From the NCBI GenBank assembly GCA_017475785.1, contig JAFVEX010000140.1, forward strand, positions 1 to 49,550: DNA of 49,550 bases, read 5' to 3'. A program made the translations under genes and the position numbers. Every line of letters starts with the position of its first letter. Position 1 is the first letter of the stretch. The notes beneath the pieces were generated by a model. That model had not been told where the DNA came from and made no database searches. It worked only from the letters and a program-made list of their open reading frames with translations. Positions 8,505 to 16,426 of this stretch are shown one piece after another. This stretch comes from Eubacterium sp. GTDB taxonomy: Bacteria > Bacillota_A > Clostridia > Lachnospirales > Lachnospiraceae.

Positions 8505-10292
8505 ATGACACAGGAAATTTTGAACGCGATTAACGGAGAGGTGTATGGCGTCTGGTTTCTGATCGGCGCTGCGCTGGTGTTCTGGATGCAGGCCGGCTTC
8601 GCCATGGTGGAGGCTGGATTCACCAGAGCGAAAAACACTGGAAACATTCTTATGAAAAACCTGATGGATTTCTGCATCGGAACCGTCATGTTCATCCTGA
8701 TCGGCTTCGGACTGTTTCTTGGGGAAGATCTGATCGGCCTGATCGGAAAGCCCGGGTTTGATATTTTTACTGGATACGCCACATTTGACTGGTCAAACTT
8801 TGTGTTTAACCTGGTATTCTGCGCTACCACCGCGACGATCGTGTCCGGATCCATGGCAGAGCGCACAAAATTCTTGTCTTACTGCGCTTATTCGGCAGTG
8901 ATTTCGGCGATCATCTATCCGGTCGAGGCGCACTGGACCTGGGGCGGCGGATGGCTCGCGCAGATGGGATTCCACGATTTTGCCGGCTCAAACTGCATCC
9001 ACATGGTGGGCGGGGTCTGTGCCCTGATCGGCGCGTATATCGTCGGTCCGCGCATTGGTAAATTTTCAAAGGATAAGGCCGGGAAGATCACAAAAGTCAA
9101 CGCGTTTCCGGGACACAACCTTCCGATCGGATGCCTGGGCGTATTTATTCTGTGGCTCGGCTGGTACGGATTTAACGGCGCGGCAGCGGTTTCCGTAGAG
9201 GAGCTGGGGTCAATTTTTGTGACAACGACCATTGCGCCGGCAGTCGCGACGGTTGTGTGCATGATTTTTACCTGGGTTCGCTACGGAAAACCGGATGTTT
9301 CGATGTGCCTCAACGCATCTCTGGCAGGCCTGGTCGCGATTACGGCGCCCTGTGACGTGTGTGACGCTTTTGGCGCCATTGTGATTGGAGCGGTAGCAGG
9401 CGTGCTGGTTGTATTTGGCGTCTGGCTCCTCGATAATAAGCTGCGGGTCGACGATCCTGTCGGCGCAGTAGCAGTCCACTGCATGAATGGTATCTGGGGC
9501 ACCATCGCAGTCGGCTTGTTTGCTACGGAGAGCGCGCCGGCATTTGCCAGAGGGATTGGCGACGGCGTTTCGTTTGGCGCGAACCAGATCGCGGGCGAAG
9601 GCTTGTTTTACGGCGGCGGCCTGAAGCAGATGGGTATTCAGCTTGTCGGACTGTTTTCGACTATGGCGTGGACAGCAATTACGATCACAATCGCGTTTCT
9701 GGTCATCCGCGCGCTGCTCGGTCTGCGCGTGACAGAGGAAGAAGAAATACTCGGCCTCGACCGCACGGAGCACGGACTTCCGTCCGCGTATGCCGGATTC
9801 AACATCATCGATATGTCTACGGGAATGGAGATCAATGAAAACACAGATCTCGGTGAGAGTGATTACGCTGCGGCCAGCCAGCTCAAGAAGGACGCGGCCA
9901 TCCCGGTCGTCCGGACTGAGTATGTCGGAAATACGGCCGGAATGTACAAGGTTTCTATTATCGCGAATCACTCGAGGTATGAGATCCTGAGGGAGGCGCT
10001 CAACGACCTTGGCGTGACCGGTATGACAGTGACGCAGGTCATGGGCTGCGGCATCCAGCACGGCGCCGGAGAGCGGTACCGCGGCGTCGAGCTTGACGCG
10101 AATATACTGCCGAAGATGAAGGTAGAGGTCATTGTGGGTAATATCCCGGTCGATCATGTCATCGAGACAGCGAAGAAAGCGCTGTACACCGGCCATATCG
10201 GCGACGGCAAGATCTTTGTCTACGACGTCCGGCGCGTCATCAAAGTCCGCACAGGGGAAGAAGACCTCGCCGCGCTTAAAGATGTGGAGTAA
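8505..10292 (+). CDS. amt: Ammonium channel Amt fused to a PII (GlnK-like) domain
   Basis: Integral membrane ammonium channel of about 410 residues with around eleven hydrophobic helices, joined through a linker to a complete PII signalling domain at about residues 480-595. The PII part is recognisable from GVTGMTVTQV, the T-loop ending RGVELDANILPK, and TGHIGDGKIFV. Amt-PII fusions are known; the tethered PII would plug or sense the channel from inside the cell. The position equivalent to Tyr51, the uridylylation site of proteobacterial PII, is Leu here (RGVEL instead of RGAEY), so that modification is impossible. The ATG at 8505 follows GAGGAGG. The leader carries a hexaloop hairpin like those before purF and carA. 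Confidence 0.95.
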   Translation: MTQEILNAINGEVYGVWFLIGAALVFWMQAGFAMVEAGFTRAKNTGNILMKNLMDFCIGTVMFILIGFGLFLGEDLIGLIGKPGFDIFTGYATFDWSNFVFNLVFCATTATIVSGSMAERTKFLSYCAYSAVISAIIYPVEAHWTWGGGWLAQMGFHDFAGSNCIHMVGGVCALIGAYIVGPRIGKFSKDKAGKITKVNAFPGHNLPIGCLGVFILWLGWYGFNGAAAVSVEELGSIFVTTTIAPAVATVVCMIFTWVRYGKPDVSMCLNASLAGLVAITAPCDVCDAFGAIVIGAVAGVLVVFGVWLLDNKLRVDDPVGAVAVHCMNGIWGTIAVGLFATESAPAFARGIGDGVSFGANQIAGEGLFYGGGLKQMGIQLVGLFSTMAWTAITITIAFLVIRALLGLRVTEEEEILGLDRTEHGLPSAYAGFNIIDMSTGMEINENTDLGESDYAAASQLKKDAAIPVVRTEYVGNTAGMYKVSIIANHSRYEILREALNDLGVTGMTVTQVMGCGIQHGAGERYRGVELDANILPKMKVEVIVGNIPVDHVIETAKKALYTGHIGDGKIFVYDVRRVIKVRTGEEDLAALKDVE

Positions 10293-10347
10293 GTATGTAA
10301 GAAAAGAGGGGCTATATATCAATTAATAATAGCAGCGATATTAAATA

Positions 10348-10376
10348 TTTACAAAACACATATCATGCGCTAAAAT
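10348..10376 (+). promoter_or_regulatory. car operon promoter
   Basis: TTTACA (10348-10353), a 17-bp spacer and TAAAAT (10371-10376) predict a start near 10383, just upstream of the attenuator. The spacer and -10 (10360-10376) match the string at 6514-6530 upstream of purF. Confidence 0.65.
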
Positions 10377-10398
10377 CAGTTCATGTATGGGATTGGTT

Positions 10399-10445
10399 GA
10401 GGTGACAAGGGCGTCAGTTTGGGGCTCCTGCCACCTCATTTTTAT
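10399..10445 (+). terminator. car leader attenuator with ANTAR-type hexaloop
   Basis: GAGGTG (10399-10404) plus CAAGGGC (10406-10412) pair with GCTCCTG (10424-10430) plus CACCTC (10432-10437), with small mismatches, followed by ATTTTTAT: an intrinsic terminator about 140 bp before carA. The 5' arm can refold as TGAC-(AAGGGC)-GTCA at 10403-10416, a hexaloop with A1 and G4 identical to that of the amt leader. I infer ANTAR-controlled antitermination of the operon that itself encodes the ANTAR protein. No second upstream hexaloop hairpin was found. Confidence 0.65.
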
Positions 10446-10491
10446 ATGGCAGGAAGGTACTCTGCCCGGGACTCTGCTTATCAGGAGCGCC

Positions 10492-10566
10492 GGATCATCG
10501 AAAGCTGGAACATCGAAAGCTGGATCATCGAAAGCTGGATCATCAAAAGACGGATCATTATCAGAG
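10492..10566 (+). repeat. 15-bp tandem repeat in carA leader
   Basis: Five head-to-tail units of the form GGATCATCGAAAGCT; the first three are nearly identical and the last two degenerate. They lie between the attenuator and the carA start. The last copies approach the ribosome site (AGAGGAT). Function unknown. Confidence 0.85.
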
Positions 10567-10576
10567 GATCAACCAA

Positions 10577-11929
10577 ATGGATGGATATTTAATTCTGGAA
10601 GATGGGACAACGTATCATGGAACTGCGATTGGCGCGGCTCGTGAGGTAATAACGGAAATTGTGTTCAACACGTCGATGACGGGGTATCTGGAGGTTCTGA
10701 CAGACCCTTCTTATGCAGGGCAGGCGGTTGTGATGACATACCCGCTGATCGGCAATTATGGAATCAACAGGGCGGATATGGAGTCCGGCCGCGCCTGGCC
10801 GGATGCTTTTCTGGTGCGGGAGATCGCGCAGATCCCCAGCAGCTGGCGCTCCGAGAATACGATTCAGAATTTCCTGCGCCAGCAGGGGATTCCGGGGATT
10901 GCCGGGCTGGATACCAGGGCGCTGACGAAGCACCTGCGCAGCAAAGGCACGATGAACGGATGCATCACGACCAGAATCTGTGCCAGTGATACAGAAAAGG
11001 AGATCCTTCTGGAGCGGATCAGGTCTTATAGGGTCAGCGGGGCAGTGATGAGGACAACCGCAGAGGTGGCCTATGAGGTGCCTTGGGAAGAAGCCAGAGA
11101 GGCAGGCGGGGAGGCAGCAAGAGAGGCAGACAGGGAGGCAGCCAGAGAGGCAGCCAGAGAGGCAGCCAGGGAGGCAGCCAGAGGGGCAGACAGGGAGGCA
11201 GCCAGAGAGGCAGGCGGGGAACGTGCTTCAGATCCTCTTTCGGACCGCAAGGCGGCGAGGGGGTTCGATAAACATGGCGGAATCGGAGGAAGGGGAAGTG
11301 ATGCTGTGTCACAAAAGCGTATCGCCCTTCTTGATGTCGGGGCAAAACGCAGCATCATTCGGAAGCTTCAGAGAAGCGGGTGCGCGGTTACCGTGTTTCC
11401 GGCTGACACGCCAGCGGAGAAGATCCTTTCGGGTCATCCGGACGGAATTTTGATTTCCAACGGGCCGGGCGATCCCAAAGAGAATACGGAGCTGATCCGG
11501 CAGATAAGCATTCTGGCAGACTCAGGCGTGCCGATATTTGCGATTTGCCTGGGGCACCAGCTGATGGCGCTGGCAATGGGCGCAGATACATACAAGCTGA
11601 AGTACGGGCACCGGGGCGGCAATCATCCGGTAAAAGACCTGGCCACAGGGCGCGTGTATATAACATCTCAGAATCACGGGTATGCCGTCGATCCAGACAG
11701 TATGGATCCGGCTGTCGCGGAAGAAGCATTCCGGAATGTGAACGACGGCACGAATGAAGGATGGCGCTATAAAGGCAGGCCGATTCTGACGGTGCAGTAT
11801 CACCCCGAGGCAAGTCCGGGGCCAAACGACTCCGGATACCTGTTCGGGGAATTCCTGAACATGATGGAAAATACGCGGCTGCCCGAAGACAGGCAGGTTT
11901 GGAACCGCAGCGGGTTATGTGGACGATAA
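10577..11929 (+). CDS. carA: Carbamoyl-phosphate synthase, small (glutaminase) subunit
   Basis: Hydrolyses glutamine and channels ammonia to CarB for carbamoyl phosphate, used in pyrimidine and arginine synthesis. The N-terminal CPSase small domain runs from MDGYLILEDG to about residue 165. The class I glutaminase domain has Cys324 in CLGHQ, His409 and Glu411 in YHPEAS. At 450 aa it is about 80 residues longer than usual. The excess is a low-complexity Ala/Arg/Glu insert at about residues 170-232, encoded by a degenerate 12-base repeat and lying between the two domains, where a linker is tolerated. First gene of the operon carA-carB-arcC-glnA-like-ANTAR-pyrG. Confidence 0.95.
   Translation: MDGYLILEDGTTYHGTAIGAAREVITEIVFNTSMTGYLEVLTDPSYAGQAVVMTYPLIGNYGINRADMESGRAWPDAFLVREIAQIPSSWRSENTIQNFLRQQGIPGIAGLDTRALTKHLRSKGTMNGCITTRICASDTEKEILLERIRSYRVSGAVMRTTAEVAYEVPWEEAREAGGEAAREADREAAREAAREAAREAARGADREAAREAGGERASDPLSDRKAARGFDKHGGIGGRGSDAVSQKRIALLDVGAKRSIIRKLQRSGCAVTVFPADTPAEKILSGHPDGILISNGPGDPKENTELIRQISILADSGVPIFAICLGHQLMALAMGADTYKLKYGHRGGNHPVKDLATGRVYITSQNHGYAVDPDSMDPAVAEEAFRNVNDGTNEGWRYKGRPILTVQYHPEASPGPNDSGYLFGEFLNMMENTRLPEDRQVWNRSGLCGR
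11093..11220 (+). repeat. In-frame GAGGCAGCCAGA repeat inside carA
   Basis: About ten degenerate 12-base units of the GAGGCAGCCAGA type, all in frame, encode Glu-Ala-Ala-Arg-like tetrapeptides (EAAR, EADR, EAGG). The reading frame of carA stays open throughout, so this is an expanded interdomain linker, probably a charged helix. Confidence 0.9.
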
Positions 11930-11961
11930 GGGTTATAGAAGAACAGAAAGGATAACCAGAT

Positions 11962-14900
11962 ATGCGTGACTGCAGCATTCAGAAGATACTCGTAATCGGA
12001 TCCGGGCCGATCGTGATCGGACAGGCGGCGGAATTTGATTATGCGGGCACGCAGGCCTGCCGCGCCATCCGTGAGGAGGGTGTGGAAGTGGTGCTGCTGA
12101 ATTCCAATCCGGCGACGATTATGACGGACAAGGACATCGCAGATCATGTGTATATTGAACCGCTGACGCCAGAAGTGCTGAAGAAGCTGATCCTGCTGGA
12201 AAAGCCGGACGCCGTGCTGCCGACACTGGGCGGCCAGGCGGGGCTGAACCTGGCGATGGCATTGGAGGAAGAAGGCTTTCTGGAGAAGAACCATGTGCGG
12301 CTTGCGGGGACGACCGCGCAGACGATCCGCAAAGCAGAGGATCGTCTTCTGTTTAAGGAGACGATGGAGAAAATCGGTGAACCCGTGGCTGCCTCAGAGG
12401 TCGTGCACACAGTCGAAGAAGGACTCCGGGCAGCGGATGAGATCGGATATCCGGTCGTGCTGCGTCCTGCCTACACGCTTGGCGGTTCTGGCGGGGGCAT
12501 TGCAGAGAACGAGGCCGTCTGCAGAGAAATCCTTGAGAATGGTCTGCGCCTTTCCCGCGTGCAGGAGGTTCTTGTGGAGCGGTCCATCGCAGGCTGGAAG
12601 GAAATAGAATATGAGGTGATGCGGGACGCGGCAGGAAACGTAATCACCGTCTGCAATATGGAAAATCTTGATCCTGTGGGAATTCATACGGGAGATTCGA
12701 TCGTCGTGGCTCCTTCGCAGACTTTAACTGATAAGGAATACCAGATGCTGCGAACCTCCGCACTCTCGATTATTTCAGAGCTGGAGATTACCGGCGGGTG
12801 TAATGTGCAGTTTGCGCTGAATCCCCGGAGCTACGAGTACTGTGTGATTGAGGTGAATCCACGCGTCTCCAGATCGTCGGCGCTGGCCTCAAAAGCGACA
12901 GGATATCCAATTGCCCGCGTGGCGGCCAAGATCGCGCTGGGATACACACTGGATGAAATCAGGAACGTAGTCACAGGAAAGACCTGCGCCTGCTTTGAGC
13001 CGATGCTGGATTACTGCGTTGTCAAGATGCCCAGGCTCCCGTTCGATAAATTTACGACGGCGGAGCACCGGCTCGGCACCCAGATGAAGGCGACCGGAGA
13101 GGTCATGGCAATCTGCGGCAGCTTTGAGGGGGCGCTGATGAAAGCGATCCGCTCACTTGAACAGCATGTTGACAGCCTTCTTTCCTACGATTACTCCGGG
13201 CTGGATGACGCGGAGCTGAGGAAAGCGCTGCGGCAGGTGGATGACCGGAGGATCTGGGTTATCGCAGAGGCGCTGCGGCGCGGCTGCAGCACACTGGAGC
13301 TGCACAGACTGACACAGATCGATCTCTGGTTTATCGGGAAACTGAGCCATCTGGTGGAGATGGAGCAGCGCCTGCAGAATGAGCCGCTTGTGCTGGAGTA
13401 TCACATGAATCACACAGGCGCGGCGCCTGACGCGCAGGCTGATGTCAGCGGCGGGACAGATACCGGCAGTCAGGATCACTATGTGCAGAGACACGTTAAT
13501 TATCCGCTTCTTTTGAGGGCAAAGCAGCTCGGCTTTCCGGACGCTGTGATCGGACGGCTTGCCGGAATGGAGGAGCAGCAAATCCGCAGGATCCGCAGGC
13601 ATGCTGGAATCGAAGCTGCTTTCAATATGGTGGACACCTGCGCGGCGGAGTTTGACGCGGAGACCCCGTATTTTTACTCCGGCTACGGCGTGCAGGACGA
13701 GGCGCGGCACCTGATCGACAGGGAGAATCCAGATGAGATTGACGGGGAGAATCCAGATGTCAACCAGAATGAGAGTCAGGTTGTGAATCAGACTGAACAT
13801 GGTTCCATGATGCCTTCCCGCAGAATGAATTTCCGGGAAGAACCCCGCCGGAAGAAAGTTCTCATACTTGGCTCCGGACCCATCAGAATCGGGCAGGGAA
13901 TTGAATTCGACTTCTGCTCTGTCCATGCGGCATGGGCCTTTAAAAGGGAAGGCTGGGAGACCATTATTATCAACAACAACCCCGAAACCGTCTCGACAGA
14001 TTTTGATATCTCGGACAGGCTTTATTTTGAGCCGCTGACACCGGAAGACGTCAGAAATGTAGTGGAACTGGAGCACCCGGACGGCGCCGTCGTCCAGTTC
14101 GGCGGGCAGACAGCCATCAAGCTGACGGAATCTCTGATGGAGATGGGGGTGCCTGTTCTGGGAACGCAGCCGGACGATGTTGACGCCGCAGAGGACAGAG
14201 AGCGGTTTGATAAAATCCTGCAGGAGACAGGCATACGCCGTCCTGCCGGCCGCACCGTCTACACAGCCAAAGAGGCAAAAGCGGCCGCCGCGGAGCTGGG
14301 ATATCCGGTGCTTGTCCGCCCTTCATACGTTCTGGGCGGCCAGGGTATGCGGATTGCCATCAGTGATGATGACATCGATGCGTTTATCGGCGCAATTAAC
14401 CAGATCACACAGGAACATCCGATTCTGGTGGATCAGTACATACAGGGAAAGGAACTGGAGGTAGACGCTATCTGTGACGGAACCGACATCCTGATTCCGG
14501 GGATCATGGAGCACATAGAGCGGACAGGCATTCACTCCGGCGATTCGATTTCGGTATACCCGCCCCGCGATTTGCCGGACGGCGTCAGGGAAACCATGAT
14601 CGACTACACGAGGCGTCTGGCGGCAGCACTGCATGTAAAAGGAATGATCAACATCCAGTTTATCGCCGCCGGGGAGGAGGTTTACATCATCGAAGTCAAT
14701 CCAAGATCGTCCAGAACCGTTCCATACATTTCTAAAGTTACGGGTATCCCTGTCATTCCGCTGGCTGCCGGCGTGATCTGCGGCCATACGATCAGGGAGA
14801 TGGGATACGAGCCCGGGCTGCAGACGGAGGCACGGCACTTTGCCATCAAAATGCCTGTGTTCTCTTTTGAAAAAATTAAAGGGGCGGATATCGCGCTTGG

Positions 14901-15402
14901 TCCAGAAATGAAATCAACCGGCGAGTGCCTGGGGGTATCAGAAAAGTTCCATGAGGCACTGTATAAGGCATTCCAGGGTGCCGGCGTGCGTCTGCCGAAA
15001 TATAAAAATATGGTCGTGACCGTCTGTGATGAGGAGAAGCAGGAAATCATCCCGATTGCCGGCCGGTTTGCCTCGTTGGGCTATCGAATCTTCGCGACGC
15101 AAGGCACCTTTCAGGCGCTGCAGGAGGGCGGCGTGCCCTGTCTGCAGGTGCGGAAGGCCGAACAGGAGTCACCGAACATCCTGGATCTTGTGCTTGGACA
15201 CGAGCTGGACCTCGTGATAGACATCCCAAATGAAGGGGCGCAGGCGTCGCGGGATGGATTTGCGATCCGGCGGGTTGCTGTGGAAACCGGGGTAAATGTA
15301 ATTACAGCAGTTGATACGGCCGGGGCGCTGGTGACATCGCTGGAAAACGCGGAAGAGGATATGAGCCTGACGGATATAGCTTCAATCAGCGTAACAGCAT
15401 GA
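11962..15402 (+). CDS. carB: Carbamoyl-phosphate synthase, large subunit
   Basis: Makes carbamoyl phosphate from bicarbonate, two ATP and ammonia delivered by CarA. Two homologous ATP-grasp halves are visible, each starting with a GSGPI motif (GSGPIVIGQAAEFDYAG, then GSGPIRIGQGIEFDF). An MGS-like allosteric domain occupies the last 130 residues. Length is 1146 aa against about 1070. The excess lies between the halves, at about residues 560-625, and contains a duplicated 8-residue Asn/Asp/Glu/Pro-rich unit. It begins 32 bp after carA. No PyrR-type binding loop was recognised in the leader, so control may be by glutamine status rather than pyrimidines. Confidence 0.96.
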   Translation: MRDCSIQKILVIGSGPIVIGQAAEFDYAGTQACRAIREEGVEVVLLNSNPATIMTDKDIADHVYIEPLTPEVLKKLILLEKPDAVLPTLGGQAGLNLAMALEEEGFLEKNHVRLAGTTAQTIRKAEDRLLFKETMEKIGEPVAASEVVHTVEEGLRAADEIGYPVVLRPAYTLGGSGGGIAENEAVCREILENGLRLSRVQEVLVERSIAGWKEIEYEVMRDAAGNVITVCNMENLDPVGIHTGDSIVVAPSQTLTDKEYQMLRTSALSIISELEITGGCNVQFALNPRSYEYCVIEVNPRVSRSSALASKATGYPIARVAAKIALGYTLDEIRNVVTGKTCACFEPMLDYCVVKMPRLPFDKFTTAEHRLGTQMKATGEVMAICGSFEGALMKAIRSLEQHVDSLLSYDYSGLDDAELRKALRQVDDRRIWVIAEALRRGCSTLELHRLTQIDLWFIGKLSHLVEMEQRLQNEPLVLEYHMNHTGAAPDAQADVSGGTDTGSQDHYVQRHVNYPLLLRAKQLGFPDAVIGRLAGMEEQQIRRIRRHAGIEAAFNMVDTCAAEFDAETPYFYSGYGVQDEARHLIDRENPDEIDGENPDVNQNESQVVNQTEHGSMMPSRRMNFREEPRRKKVLILGSGPIRIGQGIEFDFCSVHAAWAFKREGWETIIINNNPETVSTDFDISDRLYFEPLTPEDVRNVVELEHPDGAVVQFGGQTAIKLTESLMEMGVPVLGTQPDDVDAAEDRERFDKILQETGIRRPAGRTVYTAKEAKAAAAELGYPVLVRPSYVLGGQGMRIAISDDDIDAFIGAINQITQEHPILVDQYIQGKELEVDAICDGTDILIPGIMEHIERTGIHSGDSISVYPPRDLPDGVRETMIDYTRRLAAALHVKGMINIQFIAAGEEVYIIEVNPRSSRTVPYISKVTGIPVIPLAAGVICGHTIREMGYEPGLQTEARHFAIKMPVFSFEKIKGADIALGPEMKSTGECLGVSEKFHEALYKAFQGAGVRLPKYKNMVVTVCDEEKQEIIPIAGRFASLGYRIFATQGTFQALQEGGVPCLQVRKAEQESPNILDLVLGHELDLVIDIPNEGAQASRDGFAIRRVAVETGVNVITAVDTAGALVTSLENAEEDMSLTDIASISVTA
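13714..13761 (+). repeat. 24-bp in-frame duplication inside carB
   Basis: Two adjacent 24-base copies sharing GGGAGAATCCAGATG lie in the interdomain linker of carB. The frame is kept, adding eight residues per unit. Confidence 0.85.
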
Positions 15403-15417
15403 CAGAGGGAGATCAAA

Positions 15418-16365
15418 ATGGGTAAGAAACGAATGGTGATAGCGCTTGGACACAAGGATCTTGGATTCAATCTGCCTGAACAGTATCAGGCGGTGCGAAA
15501 AACAGCTGCCATGATCGGCAGGTTTGCGCAGGATGGATATCAGATCGCGATTGTGTTTTCGAACGCGCCGCAGGTGGGCATGATTCACACAGCCATGTCG
15601 GATCTCGCCGCAAATTATCCGAAGCAGTATACAAAGACACCGCTGGCTGTCTGTTCGGCCATGAGCCAGGGTCTCATCGGGTATGATCTGCAGAACGCGA
15701 TCTACACGGAGATTGTGTCTCTCGGAATGTACCGCACAGTTTCTACCATTCTGACGCAGGTGCAGGTGGATCCATATGATGAGCACTTTTACGCGCCCTC
15801 CAAAAAGGTCGGAAAACGCATGACGGAGCTGGAGGCAATGGAGGAACAGAGAAGGGGTAATCAGGTGACCGAAGTCTCCCCGGGGGAGTATATGCGGGTC
15901 GTGCCGTCGCCGCTTCCTTGTGCGATTGTTGAAATTGACGCGATCAGAGCACTGCTCAGTCAAAATCAGATCGTAATTGCGGCAGGCGGAGGAGGTATTC
16001 CGGTAATCCGCCGGGGCGCGGAGCTGAAAGGATCTGCGGCTGTCATTGAAAAGGATCTGACAGCAGGGCTCCTGGCGCGCGAGATTGACGCGGATCTGCT
16101 GCTGATCACAACGGCAGTGGAGCAGGTCTCACTGCATTTCGGGAAGCCCTCTGAGGAAAAGATCCGTCATATGACGACAGATGAGGCACGCAGATACATC
16201 GAAGAGGGGCAGTTTGAATTCCGCTCCATGCTGCCGAAGGTACAGGCCGCTGTTGATTTTGTTGAGGCGGGCTGCGGGCGGCGCGCAATTATCACGACAA
16301 TGGAGCAGGCCATAAGGGCTGTGGCGGGAGACGCAGGGACAACAATCAGTGCGAGTGCAGTGTGA
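15418..16365 (+). CDS. arcC: Carbamate kinase
   Basis: Amino-acid kinase family enzyme interconverting carbamoyl phosphate + ADP and ammonia + CO2 + ATP. Family signatures include AAGGGGIPV, VIEKDL, SMLPKVQAAVDFVE and DPYDEHFY, and the length (315 aa) is normal. Two substrate-binding glycine motifs differ from the textbook enzyme: GGNA is GHKD (ALGHKDLG) and HGNGPQVG is FSNAPQVG. An ALGH variant of the first motif is, from memory, common in Clostridia; the second change is less usual. Directly downstream of carB, it could recycle carbamoyl phosphate to ATP or buffer the pool. An arginine deiminase pathway is not seen here. Confidence 0.88.
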   Translation: MGKKRMVIALGHKDLGFNLPEQYQAVRKTAAMIGRFAQDGYQIAIVFSNAPQVGMIHTAMSDLAANYPKQYTKTPLAVCSAMSQGLIGYDLQNAIYTEIVSLGMYRTVSTILTQVQVDPYDEHFYAPSKKVGKRMTELEAMEEQRRGNQVTEVSPGEYMRVVPSPLPCAIVEIDAIRALLSQNQIVIAAGGGGIPVIRRGAELKGSAAVIEKDLTAGLLAREIDADLLLITTAVEQVSLHFGKPSEEKIRHMTTDEARRYIEEGQFEFRSMLPKVQAAVDFVEAGCGRRAIITTMEQAIRAVAGDAGTTISASAV

Positions 16366-16385
16366 CAGAGAACCGTCCCCTGTCA
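16363..16385. repeat. REP-like palindromic element
   Basis: TGACAG (16363-16368) and CTGTCA (16380-16385) flank AGAACCGTCCC, starting at the arcC stop codon. The string resembles dispersed elements with a GGGGACGGTTCTCTGTCA core that I recall from Clostridia genomes. Only one copy is in the window. Confidence 0.5.
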
Positions 16386-16426
16386 TCCAGCGATCAGCTT
16401 GTAAAAATGAAAGATGAGGATCTGTT

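Noticed and set aside
9210..10322. 370-aa minus-strand open frame
   Set aside because: Antisense to amt, whose fold and PII domain are certain; no independent start signal.
10492..10566. Possible CRISPR array
   Set aside because: Units are contiguous 15-mers without spacers, and no cas gene is present.
10383..10577. PyrR-type pyrimidine attenuator in front of carA
   Set aside because: The leader lacks the conserved PyrR binding loop; the loop present fits the ANTAR pattern instead.
10387..10644. 85-aa frame across the car leader, with Ser-Ser-Lys-Ala-Gly repeats
   Set aside because: No ribosome site. It reads through the attenuator and the tandem repeat; its repeats only reflect the 15-bp DNA units.
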